Shown in pieces: positions 57,378-64,000 of a stretch of DNA of 64,000 nucleotides. Source of the DNA: Nocardioides ungokensis (GTDB taxonomy: Bacteria > Actinomycetota > Actinomycetes > Propionibacteriales > Nocardioidaceae); assembly GCF_013466985.1 (NCBI RefSeq), contig NZ_CP059164.1, positions 372,001 to 436,000 of the forward strand, read 5' to 3'. The notes under the pieces were generated by a model. The model had not been told where the DNA came from. It searched no databases and was given only the letters and a program-made list of their open reading frames with translations. Within the stretch, counting starts at the first letter, position 1, and each line of letters begins with the position of its first letter. The position numbers and the translations under genes are program-made.

Positions 57378-58692
57378 TGGGGCGGCGGCGCCGGGCGGTC
57401 ACCAGCGCGACGAGGCCGAGAAGCATCACGAGGCCGGCGCCGAGGCCGATCCACCACCAGGGGGGCCCGTCCTGGGGCACCCAGTCGGGAGCGGGTACGG
57501 CGACGGTGGGCTGCGAGGCGGTCATCAGGTCCGTGGCCACGGTCAGGTCCTGCACCCCGGAGTCGACCCGTCCGACCTCGCGCAGCCCGGAGTCGGTGAG
57601 CAGCTCGAGCGCGGTGGTGGTCCAGGCGCCGCGGAGCGGTTGCGTCTCCACGACGGGCGTGTCACCGAGCCAGCCGCGCACCGCCATCGTCAGGCCGTCC
57701 GCGTCCGGGGTTGCGAGGCGCGGGCTCTTGCCGTTGCCAGACCAGCGCAGCACGTGGAAGGCGGGGCGCCCCTGCCCGGCCGGTCCGGCGCGCACGTCCG
57801 CCAGGACATCGCCGGCGTGGGCGATGTCCACTGGGAGTCCCCATCGACGCGGCACGCTGATCTGCTCGACAACGGTGCCGTCCCAAACGACCAGCTTGCT
57901 CGCGGACGTGATCGCCACCTGGCCCGAGCTGCCGATGCCGAATGCCTGCGACGTGCGGTTCGAGACGGGGACAGGCTCGGAGGTGCTGGCACCGGGCGCG
58001 ATCCGGCCGGCCGCCATCTCCTCGCCGAAGCGGCGCTCGCGGTCGGTCCAGAGGGTGGAGACCTGGCCCGACCACACCAGCCAGCGCCCGTTCGGCGACC
58101 AGGCGACGGTCTGCACCAGGACGCCCTGCCCGCCGGTCACCGGGACGCTCCTCGTCGCACCCGACCTGAGGTCCACGATCGTCAGGCCGGTCGGCACGGG
58201 CGCGTGGCCACGGACCTGTCCCGAGTAGGAGTAGGCGATCTGCGTGCCGTCGGGGGACAGGGCCACCGGCGCGGACGCGGCGTACTCCAGCCCGCCGCGC
58301 TCGGCGAACCGGGGGAGGTCGAGGACGTGGTAGACGCCGTCCGCCGCCCCGATGGTGACGACCCGTGCGGTCGCGCCGATGGTCGTGACGTACGCCGCGG
58401 CCGTCCGTCCGACCGCGAGGTCGGAGGTCACCGGCACGTCCTCGGTCGAGGTGACTGCGTAGATGTGGTCCGGCACTGCCCCCTGCGCGCCCGCCACCGG
58501 GGTCGAGGACCGATCGGGGAGCAGCCCCGCCAGGCCGCCCACCAGCGCCAGCACGGCGACCGCGGCGGCGCCGACGAGCACCCGGTCGCGCGTCCGCGCA
58601 CGCCGGGCCCGGCCCCAGGTGTCGGGGTCGACGTGGGCGACGGGCGCCGTGTCGCCGATGCGGGACAGCTCCTCGCGCAGCCGCCCGGTCAC
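57370..58692 (-). CDS. Membrane protein with beta-propeller-like extracytoplasmic domain; possible anti-sigma partner
   Basis: The 440-residue protein has a cytoplasmic N-terminus (about 50 residues, TGRLREELSRIGDTAPVAHV), one transmembrane segment (VLVGAAAVAVLALVGGLAGL), a large domain with PD40/WD-like strands (SPDGTQIAYSYSG, SPNGRWLVWSGQV), and a second hydrophobic segment at the C-terminus (WIGLGAGLVMLLGLVALV). GTG 58692 overlaps the sigma-factor stop (GTGA). Such pairing suggests control of the sigma factor, but no zinc-binding anti-sigma motif is visible. Confidence 0.75.
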   Translation of the reverse strand: MTGRLREELSRIGDTAPVAHVDPDTWGRARRARTRDRVLVGAAAVAVLALVGGLAGLLPDRSSTPVAGAQGAVPDHIYAVTSTEDVPVTSDLAVGRTAAAYVTTIGATARVVTIGAADGVYHVLDLPRFAERGGLEYAASAPVALSPDGTQIAYSYSGQVRGHAPVPTGLTIVDLRSGATRSVPVTGGQGVLVQTVAWSPNGRWLVWSGQVSTLWTDRERRFGEEMAAGRIAPGASTSEPVPVSNRTSQAFGIGSSGQVAITSASKLVVWDGTVVEQISVPRRWGLPVDIAHAGDVLADVRAGPAGQGRPAFHVLRWSGNGKSPRLATPDADGLTMAVRGWLGDTPVVETQPLRGAWTTTALELLTDSGLREVGRVDSGVQDLTVATDLMTASQPTVAVPAPDWVPQDGPPWWWIGLGAGLVMLLGLVALVTARRRRPTR

Positions 58693-59182
58693 GAGTCCGC
58701 TCCGACCAGCTCGGCGAGCTCGGGTGCCAGCGTCCGCAGCCGCGCCAGCGCCTGGCGGGTGATCGACTTGACCGTCCCGGCCCCGATGCCCAGCGTGGCC
58801 GCCGTCTGCACCTCGGTGAGGTCCTCGAAGTAGCGCAGCACCAGCACGGTCCGCTGTCGGGTGGTCAGCCCGGCCAGGGCCTGCTCCAGGGTGATCCGCA
58901 GGTCGGCGTCGCCGGTGGCCGTGGGGACGTCGTACGAGCCGAGCGCGGTCTCCTTCACGCGGCGGGTGCGCCACCAGGAGATGTTCTGGGTGTAGAGGAT
59001 CCGCCGGACGTAGGCCTCCGGTGAGCCCTGGATGCGCTGCCAGCTGCGCGCCGCCTTGAAGAGTGCCGTCTGCACGAGACCTCCGCGAGATGGGCGTCCC
59101 CCGTCAGGAGGTACGCCGTGCGCGACAGGGCAGGCGTGCGCGCCACCACGAACGCGTGGAAGTCGTCCTCAGCAGTCGGCAC
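58689..59182 (-). CDS. SigE-family ECF RNA polymerase sigma factor (frameshifted)
   Basis: This sigma factor is about 164 residues after correction. Region 2 spans DDFHAFVVARTPALSRTAYL and QTALFKAARSWQRIQGSPEA. Region 4 is ALAGLTTRQRTVLVLRYFED followed by the HTH LGIGAGTVKSITRQALARL. One base is missing near 59078-59083 (GAG GTC CTC GTG CAG expected), which otherwise splits off the first 35 residues. GTG 59182 starts it. Short actinobacterial sigma factors of this group are often paired with a membrane regulator, here the downstream propeller protein. Confidence 0.82.
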
Positions 59183-59259
59183 TCGAGCCCCCTTTCACCT
59201 CTACGACGCGCGCAGGGGCGGCTCCGGGGGTCACCGGTCCCGAGAAAGTTCGAGAAGGG

Positions 59260-59937
59260 TCAGCGGGCCCGGCGGGAGAGCCGCTCCACGTCCATGATCA
59301 CGACCGAGCGCGGCTCGAGGCGCAGCCAGCCGCGGGACGCGAAGTCGGCCAGCGCCTTGTTGACCGTCTCTCGGGAGGCGCCGACCAGCTGGGCGAGCTC
59401 CTCCTGGGTGAGGTCGTGGTGCACGTGCACGCCGTCGTCGGCGGTGCGGCCGAAGCGGTCGGCGAGGTCGAGCAGTGCCTTGGCCACGCGGCCGGGCACG
59501 TCGGAGAAGACCAGGTCGGCGACCACGTCGTTGGCCTTGCGGAGCCGGCCGGCGAGCTGCGCGAGCAGTCCGCGAGCGACGACCGGGCGGCCCTCGAGCC
59601 AGCGCAGCAGGTCCTCGTGGGAGAGGGAGGCGAACGACGCGTCGGTCACCGCCGTCACCGTGGCGGAGCGCGGGCCCGGGTCGAAGAGCGAGAGCTCGCC
59701 GAACATCTGGCCGGGGCCGAGGATGGCGAGGAGGTTCTCGCGACCGTCCGAGGACGTGCGGCCGAGCTTCACCTTGCCGTCCAGCACGACGTACAGCTTG
59801 TCGCCGGAGTCGCCCTCGTGGAACAGCACGTCACCTCGGCGCAACCGGCTCTCGGTCATCGACGACCGCAACGCGGTGGCCGCTTCGTCGTCGAGCGCGC
59901 TGAACAGCGGCGCCTGGCGCAGTACGTCGTTGTCCAC
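59260..59937 (-). CDS. crp: Crp/Fnr-family transcriptional regulator (CRP/GlxR-like)
   Basis: The 225-residue cAMP receptor-like regulator has a cyclic-nucleotide-binding domain (LFHEGDSGDKLYVVLDGKVK, FGELSLFDPGPRSATVTAV with the phosphate-binding Arg) and a winged helix (TQEELAQLVGASRETVNKAL). AGGAGG before GTG 59937 fixes the start. It corresponds to M. tuberculosis Rv3676 in sequence type and position, and is the natural candidate to bind the TGTGA-N6-TCACG site at 13926. Confidence 0.93.
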   Translation of the reverse strand: MDNDVLRQAPLFSALDDEAATALRSSMTESRLRRGDVLFHEGDSGDKLYVVLDGKVKLGRTSSDGRENLLAILGPGQMFGELSLFDPGPRSATVTAVTDASFASLSHEDLLRWLEGRPVVARGLLAQLAGRLRKANDVVADLVFSDVPGRVAKALLDLADRFGRTADDGVHVHHDLTQEELAQLVGASRETVNKALADFASRGWLRLEPRSVVIMDVERLSRRAR

Positions 59938-60073
59938 GAATCCTCCTGGTGACCTCACCCGCCCCATACGGACGGCCGCGATGATCCTAGCCAGTGGAAT
60001 TTCATCACAGGAACAACCCCACCCCGGAAGTCGCGCTGCGACGGCTGTCCACGGGGCGCCGTAGGCTGGGCGC

Positions 60074-60777
60074 GTGCTCGATGAGGAAACCCCCACCGGC
60101 TTGGTCCGCCGTGCCCGGAAGATCGACCGCGCCCTCGCCGAGACCTACCCCGACGCCCGCTGCGAGCTCGACTTCGACAACCCCTTCGAGCTGCTCGTCG
60201 TGACCGTGCTGTCGGCCCAGACGACCGACAAGAGAGTCAACGCGGTGCGGCCGACCCTGTTCGCGGCGTACCCCGACGCCGCCGCGATGGCGGCGGCCGA
60301 GCGCGACAAGCTCGAGCAGATCGTCGGTCCGCTGGGCTTCTTCCGCGCCAAGACCGAGTCGCTGCTCAAGCTGAGCCAGGCGCTCGTCGAGCGGTACGAC
60401 GGCGAGGTCCCGCCGCGTCTGGCCGACCTGGTCACCCTGCCCGGTGTTGGCCGCAAGACCGCCAACGTGGTCCTCGGCAACGCGTTCGGCATCCCGGGGA
60501 TCACCGTCGACACCCACTTCGGGCGCCTGGCGCGCCGGTTCGGCTGGACCGACGAGACCGACCCGGTCAAGGTCGAGCACGCCATCGGGGCGCTCTTCCC
60601 CAAGCGGGACTGGACGATGCTCAGCCACCACTGATCTGGCACGGGCGCCGGATCTGCCACTCGCGCAACCCCGCCTGCGGTGCCTGCCCGGTCGCGCGCT
60701 GGTGCCCGGCGTTCGGCGAGGGCCCGACCGACCCGGTGGCGGCGGCGAAGCTGGTGAAGACCGAGGGCCGCGCGTGA
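60074..60777 (+). CDS. nth: Endonuclease III (frameshifted near 3' end)
   Basis: This DNA glycosylase/AP lyase for oxidised pyrimidines has [14 protein letters not shown], the HhH with catalytic Lys128 in [14 protein letters not shown], and catalytic Asp146 in [11 protein letters not shown]. After LSHH a missing C at about 60631 creates a TGA; restoring it gives [20 protein letters not shown] and then VARWC, which completes the C-x6-C-x2-C-x5-C [4Fe-4S] loop. About 234 residues in total. The restored stop overlaps the next gene's GTG. Corresponds to Rv3674c. Confidence 0.9.
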
Positions 60778-61385
60778 GGGTCCCACCGGTGCTGGCGGCT
60801 GCGCTGGCCGCAGCGGGGCTCGTGCTGGGTGCCTGCGGCTCGGCGAGCGTCCCGTCGCCGGGGGCGGCGAAGATCGACGTCGACACCGCCCAGCTGCGAC
60901 AGCTCAAGCACGACGCCGGTGTCGAGGCCTGCAAGCCGGGCGGCGCCGCGGCCGTCGACGGCGGCCTGCCGGACGTCACCCTGCCCTGCCTGGGCGGCGG
61001 CAAGGACGTCGCCCTCTCGAGCCTGCGCGGCCCGCTGGTGGTCAACCTCTGGGCCTCCTGGTGCGCACCGTGCCGCAAGGAGATGCCGGTGCTCGAGGAG
61101 TTCCACCGGAGGTACGGCGACCGGGTGGACGTGGTCGGCGTCGACTTCGAGGACCCGCAGACGCTCAGCGCGATGGCGTTGGTCCAGAAGTCCGGGGTGA
61201 CCTACCCGCTCCTGGCCGACCCCCAGGGTGCGCTCGTGGGCAAGGCGCCGTTCCCGGCCCGGATGGGCCTGCCGCTCTTCGCCTTCGTCGACGCGGACGG
61301 CAAGGTCGAGCTCGCAGCCGGCGGCGTCGACTCGGTCGACCAGCTCGTCTCCCTCGTCAACGACCACCTGGGGGTCGGCCTATGA
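60774..61385 (+). CDS. TlpA-family thioredoxin-like lipoprotein
   Basis: The 203-residue exported protein has a lipoprotein signal with lipobox LVLGAC (Cys21), and a thioredoxin fold with [20 protein letters not shown] (Cys97, Cys100) and the cis-Pro region [17 protein letters not shown]. It probably maintains thiol redox on the outer face of the membrane. GTG 60774 overlaps the restored nth stop. Corresponds to Rv3673c. The following marP product has a conserved disulfide that could be its client (inference). Confidence 0.88.
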   Translation: MRVPPVLAAALAAAGLVLGACGSASVPSPGAAKIDVDTAQLRQLKHDAGVEACKPGGAAAVDGGLPDVTLPCLGGGKDVALSSLRGPLVVNLWASWCAPCRKEMPVLEEFHRRYGDRVDVVGVDFEDPQTLSAMALVQKSGVTYPLLADPQGALVGKAPFPARMGLPLFAFVDADGKVELAAGGVDSVDQLVSLVNDHLGVGL

Positions 61386-61395
61386 GGCGGACAGC

Positions 61396-62106
61396 GTGAG
61401 CGAGACCCCCGAGCTGCCGGAGTGGCTGCGCCCCGTCGCGGACGGAGCGGAGTCCATCACCGTGCACGACCTGACCCGGTTCATGCCGCCGGAGGACTCC
61501 GACGCCAGGCTGGGCGCGGTCCTGATGCTCTTCGGAGAGGGGGCCGACGGTCCCGACCTGCTGCTGACCGAGCGCGCCCACCACATGCGCTCGCACCCCG
61601 GGCAGGTGTCCTTCCCTGGCGGGTCCCTCGACCCCGGGGAGACACCGGTGGAGGCGGCGCTGCGCGAGGCCTGGGAGGAGACGGGGCTCGACCCCTCGGG
61701 GGTCTCGGTCTTCGCCGAGCTGCCGGAACTGTGGCTGCCGCCGAGCAACTTCGCGGTGACTCCGGTCCTCGCCTGGTGGCACGAGCCCACCGAGGTCTCG
61801 GTGGTGGATCCCGACGAGGTGCACGAGGTCTACCGGGTCCCGATCCGTGAGCTGCTCGACCCCTCCCATCGCATCGCCGTACGCCATCCCTCAGGATGGG
61901 TCGGCCCCGGCTTCCTGATCGGCGAGGACAAGGACGTCATCGTCTGGGGCTTCACCGCCGGCATCATCGTCCGCCTCTTCGACTTCCTGGGGTGGGTCGA
62001 CGAGGTCGACGACCCGCCGATGCGTGACCTGCCCGACTACATGCTGCAGGGTGAGCCCGTCCCGCGTGACGTGCAGCCCAACACCCGATTCGAGGAACGC
62101 CGGTGA
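61396..62106 (+). CDS. NUDIX hydrolase, CoA pyrophosphatase type
   Basis: This 236-residue protein has a CoA-pyrophosphatase-like signature (LLLTERAHHMRSHPGQVSFP) and the full Nudix box GGSLDPGETPVEAALREAWEETGL. It corresponds to Rv3672c. GTG 61396 is the likely start, 10 bases after the TlpA stop. Its stop overlaps the marP start (GTGA). Confidence 0.9.
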   Translation: MSETPELPEWLRPVADGAESITVHDLTRFMPPEDSDARLGAVLMLFGEGADGPDLLLTERAHHMRSHPGQVSFPGGSLDPGETPVEAALREAWEETGLDPSGVSVFAELPELWLPPSNFAVTPVLAWWHEPTEVSVVDPDEVHEVYRVPIRELLDPSHRIAVRHPSGWVGPGFLIGEDKDVIVWGFTAGIIVRLFDFLGWVDEVDDPPMRDLPDYMLQGEPVPRDVQPNTRFEERR

Positions 62107-63278
62107 ACCTGCTCGACTGGCTGCTGGTGGTCCTGGTGCTGGCCTACGCCCTCTCCGGCTACTGGCAGGGCTTCATCACCGGCGCCTTCGCCACCGGTGG
62201 CCTGCTGCTCGGCGGGCTCTTCGGGGTGTGGCTCGCCCCGGTCGCGCTCGGCGACGCCACGCCCTCGCTGCTGGTCTCCCTCGGGGCGCTCTTCATCGTG
62301 ATCCTGAGCGCCTCCCTCGGCCAGGCGCTGCTGCAGTTCATCGGCGCCAAGATCCGCGACCGGATCACCTGGCAGCCCATCCGGGCCATCGACGCGGTCG
62401 GCGGCGCAGCACTCAGCGCCGCGGCCGTGCTGATCGTCGCGTGGGCGCTCGGGGTGGCCATCTCCGGCACCCGGATCGGCGGGATCACGCCGATGGTGCG
62501 CAGCTCCACGGTGCTCGGCGAGGTCGACGGCGTCCTCCCCGCCTCGGCGAGCGGCGTGCTCCAGGCCTTCAACGACGTCGTGGGCACCAGCTTCTTCCCC
62601 CGCTACCTCGAGCCCTTCGCTCCCGAGCGGATCGTCCAGGTCGCCCCCGGCCCGCAGCGGCTGCTGAAGGACCCCGACGTCACCGACGCCGCCGCCAGCG
62701 TGCTCAAGGTGCGGGGCACCAACGACTGCGGCCGCGGGGTCGAGGGCTCGGGCTTCGTCTACGCCCCGGACCGGCTGATGACCAACGCCCACGTGGTCGC
62801 CGGTGTCAGCCACCCCGAGGTCATCGTCGGCGACTCGTCGGTGCCGGCCGAGGTCGTCTACTACAACCCCGACATCGACGTGGCGGTCCTCGCCCTCGAC
62901 ACGGGTGCGGCGCCGGCGCTCGACTTCGACCAGAACGGCGACGCCAACGAGGGTGTCGCGATCCTCGGCTACCCCGAGGACGGGCCGTACGACGTGGAGC
63001 CCGGCCGCATCCGCTCCGAGCAGCGACTCCGCTCGCCGAACATCTACGGCGACGGCACCGTCATCCGCCAGGTCTTCTCCCTGCGCGGGCTGGTGCGCCC
63101 CGGCAACTCGGGCGGGCCGATCATCTCCTCGGCCGGTGACGTCGTCGGCGTGGTGTTCGCGGCCTCGGTCACCGACCAGCAGACCGGCTACGCGCTCACC
63201 GCCGAGCAGGTGTCGCGCAGCGCGGCCCTCGGCCGGTCCAGCAACGGCGCGGTCTCGACCGGAGACTGCGCCGGGTAG
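62103..63278 (+). CDS. marP: MarP-family membrane serine protease
   Basis: The 391-residue protein has four CvpA-type transmembrane helices (residues 1-130) and a periplasmic trypsin-like protease domain with His230 (TNAHVVAG), Asp259 (NPDIDVAVL) and Ser336 (RPGNSGGP). Cys209 (NDCGRG) and Cys389 near the C-terminus match the redox-sensitive disulfide of M. tuberculosis MarP (Rv3671c), which protects against acid and oxidative stress. It is last in the nth-tlpA-nudix-marP operon. Confidence 0.92.
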   Translation: MNLLDWLLVVLVLAYALSGYWQGFITGAFATGGLLLGGLFGVWLAPVALGDATPSLLVSLGALFIVILSASLGQALLQFIGAKIRDRITWQPIRAIDAVGGAALSAAAVLIVAWALGVAISGTRIGGITPMVRSSTVLGEVDGVLPASASGVLQAFNDVVGTSFFPRYLEPFAPERIVQVAPGPQRLLKDPDVTDAAASVLKVRGTNDCGRGVEGSGFVYAPDRLMTNAHVVAGVSHPEVIVGDSSVPAEVVYYNPDIDVAVLALDTGAAPALDFDQNGDANEGVAILGYPEDGPYDVEPGRIRSEQRLRSPNIYGDGTVIRQVFSLRGLVRPGNSGGPIISSAGDVVGVVFAASVTDQQTGYALTAEQVSRSAALGRSSNGAVSTGDCAG

Positions 63279-63340
63279 TCGGCCCGGGTGGTCGGCCCGG
63301 TGGTCGGCCGGTCCTCGGCGGATCCGCGGCTGCGGCTCCG

Positions 63341-63760
63341 TCAGGCCTTGCCCTTGAGGGCGTTCGGGATCTGCTTGCCCTGGGCGATGGCCTTCTCGGG
63401 GGCGCGCACCTGCTTGACCTTGCGGACGCCGATGAAGACCAGCAGGCCGGCAAGCAGCAGGTAGAAACCGAAGACGATCAGGAACGCCCACTGCAGGGCC
63501 AGCCCGTCGCCGTTCCAGTTGATCAGGTAGGCGATCGCCACCGACAGCATGATGACGGCCAGCACGGCCAGGAACCCCGCTGCGGCGAAGAGCCCGACAC
63601 CGGTGCCGCCCGCCTTGATGCTCACCTTGAGCTCGGACTTCGCGAGCTGGATCTCCTTGGAGATCAGGGTCGAGATGTCACGGCTGGCGTCGGTGACCAG
63701 ACGCCCGATGGTGGGGTCGCCGTCCGAAGCGGGTGCTGCCGTGACCGGTTCGGTTGCCAT
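63341..63760 (-). CDS. Phage holin family / Rv3669-like membrane protein
   Basis: The 139-residue protein has an amphipathic N-terminal region (RLVTDASRDISTLISKEIQL) and two transmembrane segments (LFAAAGFLAVLAVIMLSVAI, LQWAFLIVFGFYLLLAGLLV). This is the actinobacterial 'holin superfamily III' type. It is a chromosomal house protein of this block, not evidence for a prophage. It converges on marP. Confidence 0.85.
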   Translation of the reverse strand: MATEPVTAAPASDGDPTIGRLVTDASRDISTLISKEIQLAKSELKVSIKAGGTGVGLFAAAGFLAVLAVIMLSVAIAYLINWNGDGLALQWAFLIVFGFYLLLAGLLVFIGVRKVKQVRAPEKAIAQGKQIPNALKGKA

Positions 63761-63834
63761 GCGGTGTTCCCCCTGGTGCTGGGTGTTTGTGGGCCGGTGC
63801 TGACCCTACAGAAGGACGGGGTGGGACCGCCCGC

Positions 63835-64000
63835 TCAGGCCGGTCCCGGCTCCTCCCGGCCGTCGCGCTGGAAGACGTCGGGGATCCCGTCGGCGTCGGC
63901 GTCGACCTCCTCCATCTCGCAGATCCGCCGGTAGGCGCGGTTGCGGGTGCGCAGGACGGCGGCGGCGCACACCGTGGCCACGAGGGACCCGATGAGCACG
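63835..64000 (-). CDS. C-terminal end of a membrane protein, possibly Na+/H+ antiporter NhaA (truncated by window edge)
   Basis: Only the last 54 residues are in the window. A hydrophobic stretch (VLIGSLVATVCAAAVLRTR) is the end of a transmembrane helix, followed by a charged tail (NRAYRRICEMEEVDADADGI, then PDVFQRDGREEPGPA). The tail resembles actinobacterial NhaA C-termini as I recall them; this is a low-certainty family call. The stop is TGA at 63835-63837 on the minus strand. Confidence 0.45.
   Translation of the reverse strand, partial: VLIGSLVATVCAAAVLRTRNRAYRRICEMEEVDADADGIPDVFQRDGREEPGPA

Noticed and set aside
63341..63760. Prophage remnant suggested by the holin-family membrane protein
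   Set aside because: This family is a normal chromosomal neighbour of marP in actinobacteria, and no other phage gene is in the window.

Overview
The window is high-GC, densely packed actinobacterial chromosome. Signs are short overlaps of the ATGA/GTGA type, many GTG starts, WhiB, a type VII (ESX) secretion locus, DUF1876/DUF1918/DUF5063 proteins and a 4.5S-like SRP RNA directly before dnaX. Gene content suggests the Nocardioidaceae (Nocardioides-like); that is inference. No prophage, insertion sequence, CRISPR array or rRNA was found.

Layout. 1-3.2 kb: end of lutB, lutC (lactate oxidation), a stand-alone LuxR-type HTH protein and a CysK2-like PLP enzyme, then a 29-bp perfect hairpin and tRNA-Ser(CGA). 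4-13.9 kb: metallo-beta-lactamase-fold hydrolase, two exported phosphoesterases, a cation P-type ATPase with a DUF1918 gene, an ABC exporter pair and a crotonase. 14-18.4 kb: a 1068-residue secreted glucodextranase with a CRP-like palindrome upstream and a ROK regulator downstream. 18.4-21.2 kb: RpiB-like isomerase, MoxR ATPase and CoxE-like VWA protein. 21.2-34.7 kb: type VII secretion neighbourhood. A three-gene coupled minus-strand operon (WxG helical protein, possible EspG-like protein, alpha/beta hydrolase) lies beside a CPA-family antiporter; then come LytR_C, a conserved 98-residue protein, EccC, two WXG100 proteins, EccD and EccB. 34.7-43.4 kb: asparaginase, a decayed tRNA-Ser fragment, tRNA-Ser(GGA), SRP RNA, dnaX-ybaB-recR-DUF5063, lysC-asd, tRNA-Pro. 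43.5-63.8 kb: a block matching, as I recall it, the Mycobacterium tuberculosis order Rv3683-Rv3669 (metallophosphoesterase, ponA2, whiB4, two Get3/ArsA ATPases, RidA, MBL hydrolase, crp, nth, TlpA, NUDIX, marP, holin-like). It is interrupted by a CoA-transferase pair, MFS and reductase genes, a DUF559 cassette and a sigma/beta-propeller pair.

Sequence quality matters here. At least eleven genes carry single-base frameshifts, mostly one base missing from a short G/C run, in otherwise clean coding sequence (plc-like, ROK, moxR, eccC, metallophosphoesterase, ponA2, second ArsA, MBL, DUF559, sigma, nth). Most are probably sequencing errors, not decay. The patch 55.6-56.8 kb has about nine.

The two most unusual structures are the DUF559 gene enclosed by inverted arrays of three 22-bp repeats, whose outer 15-bp ends overlap the stop codons of both neighbours (56.18-57.38 kb), and the WxG/EspG-like/hydrolase operon next to the ESX locus (21.2-24.1 kb).
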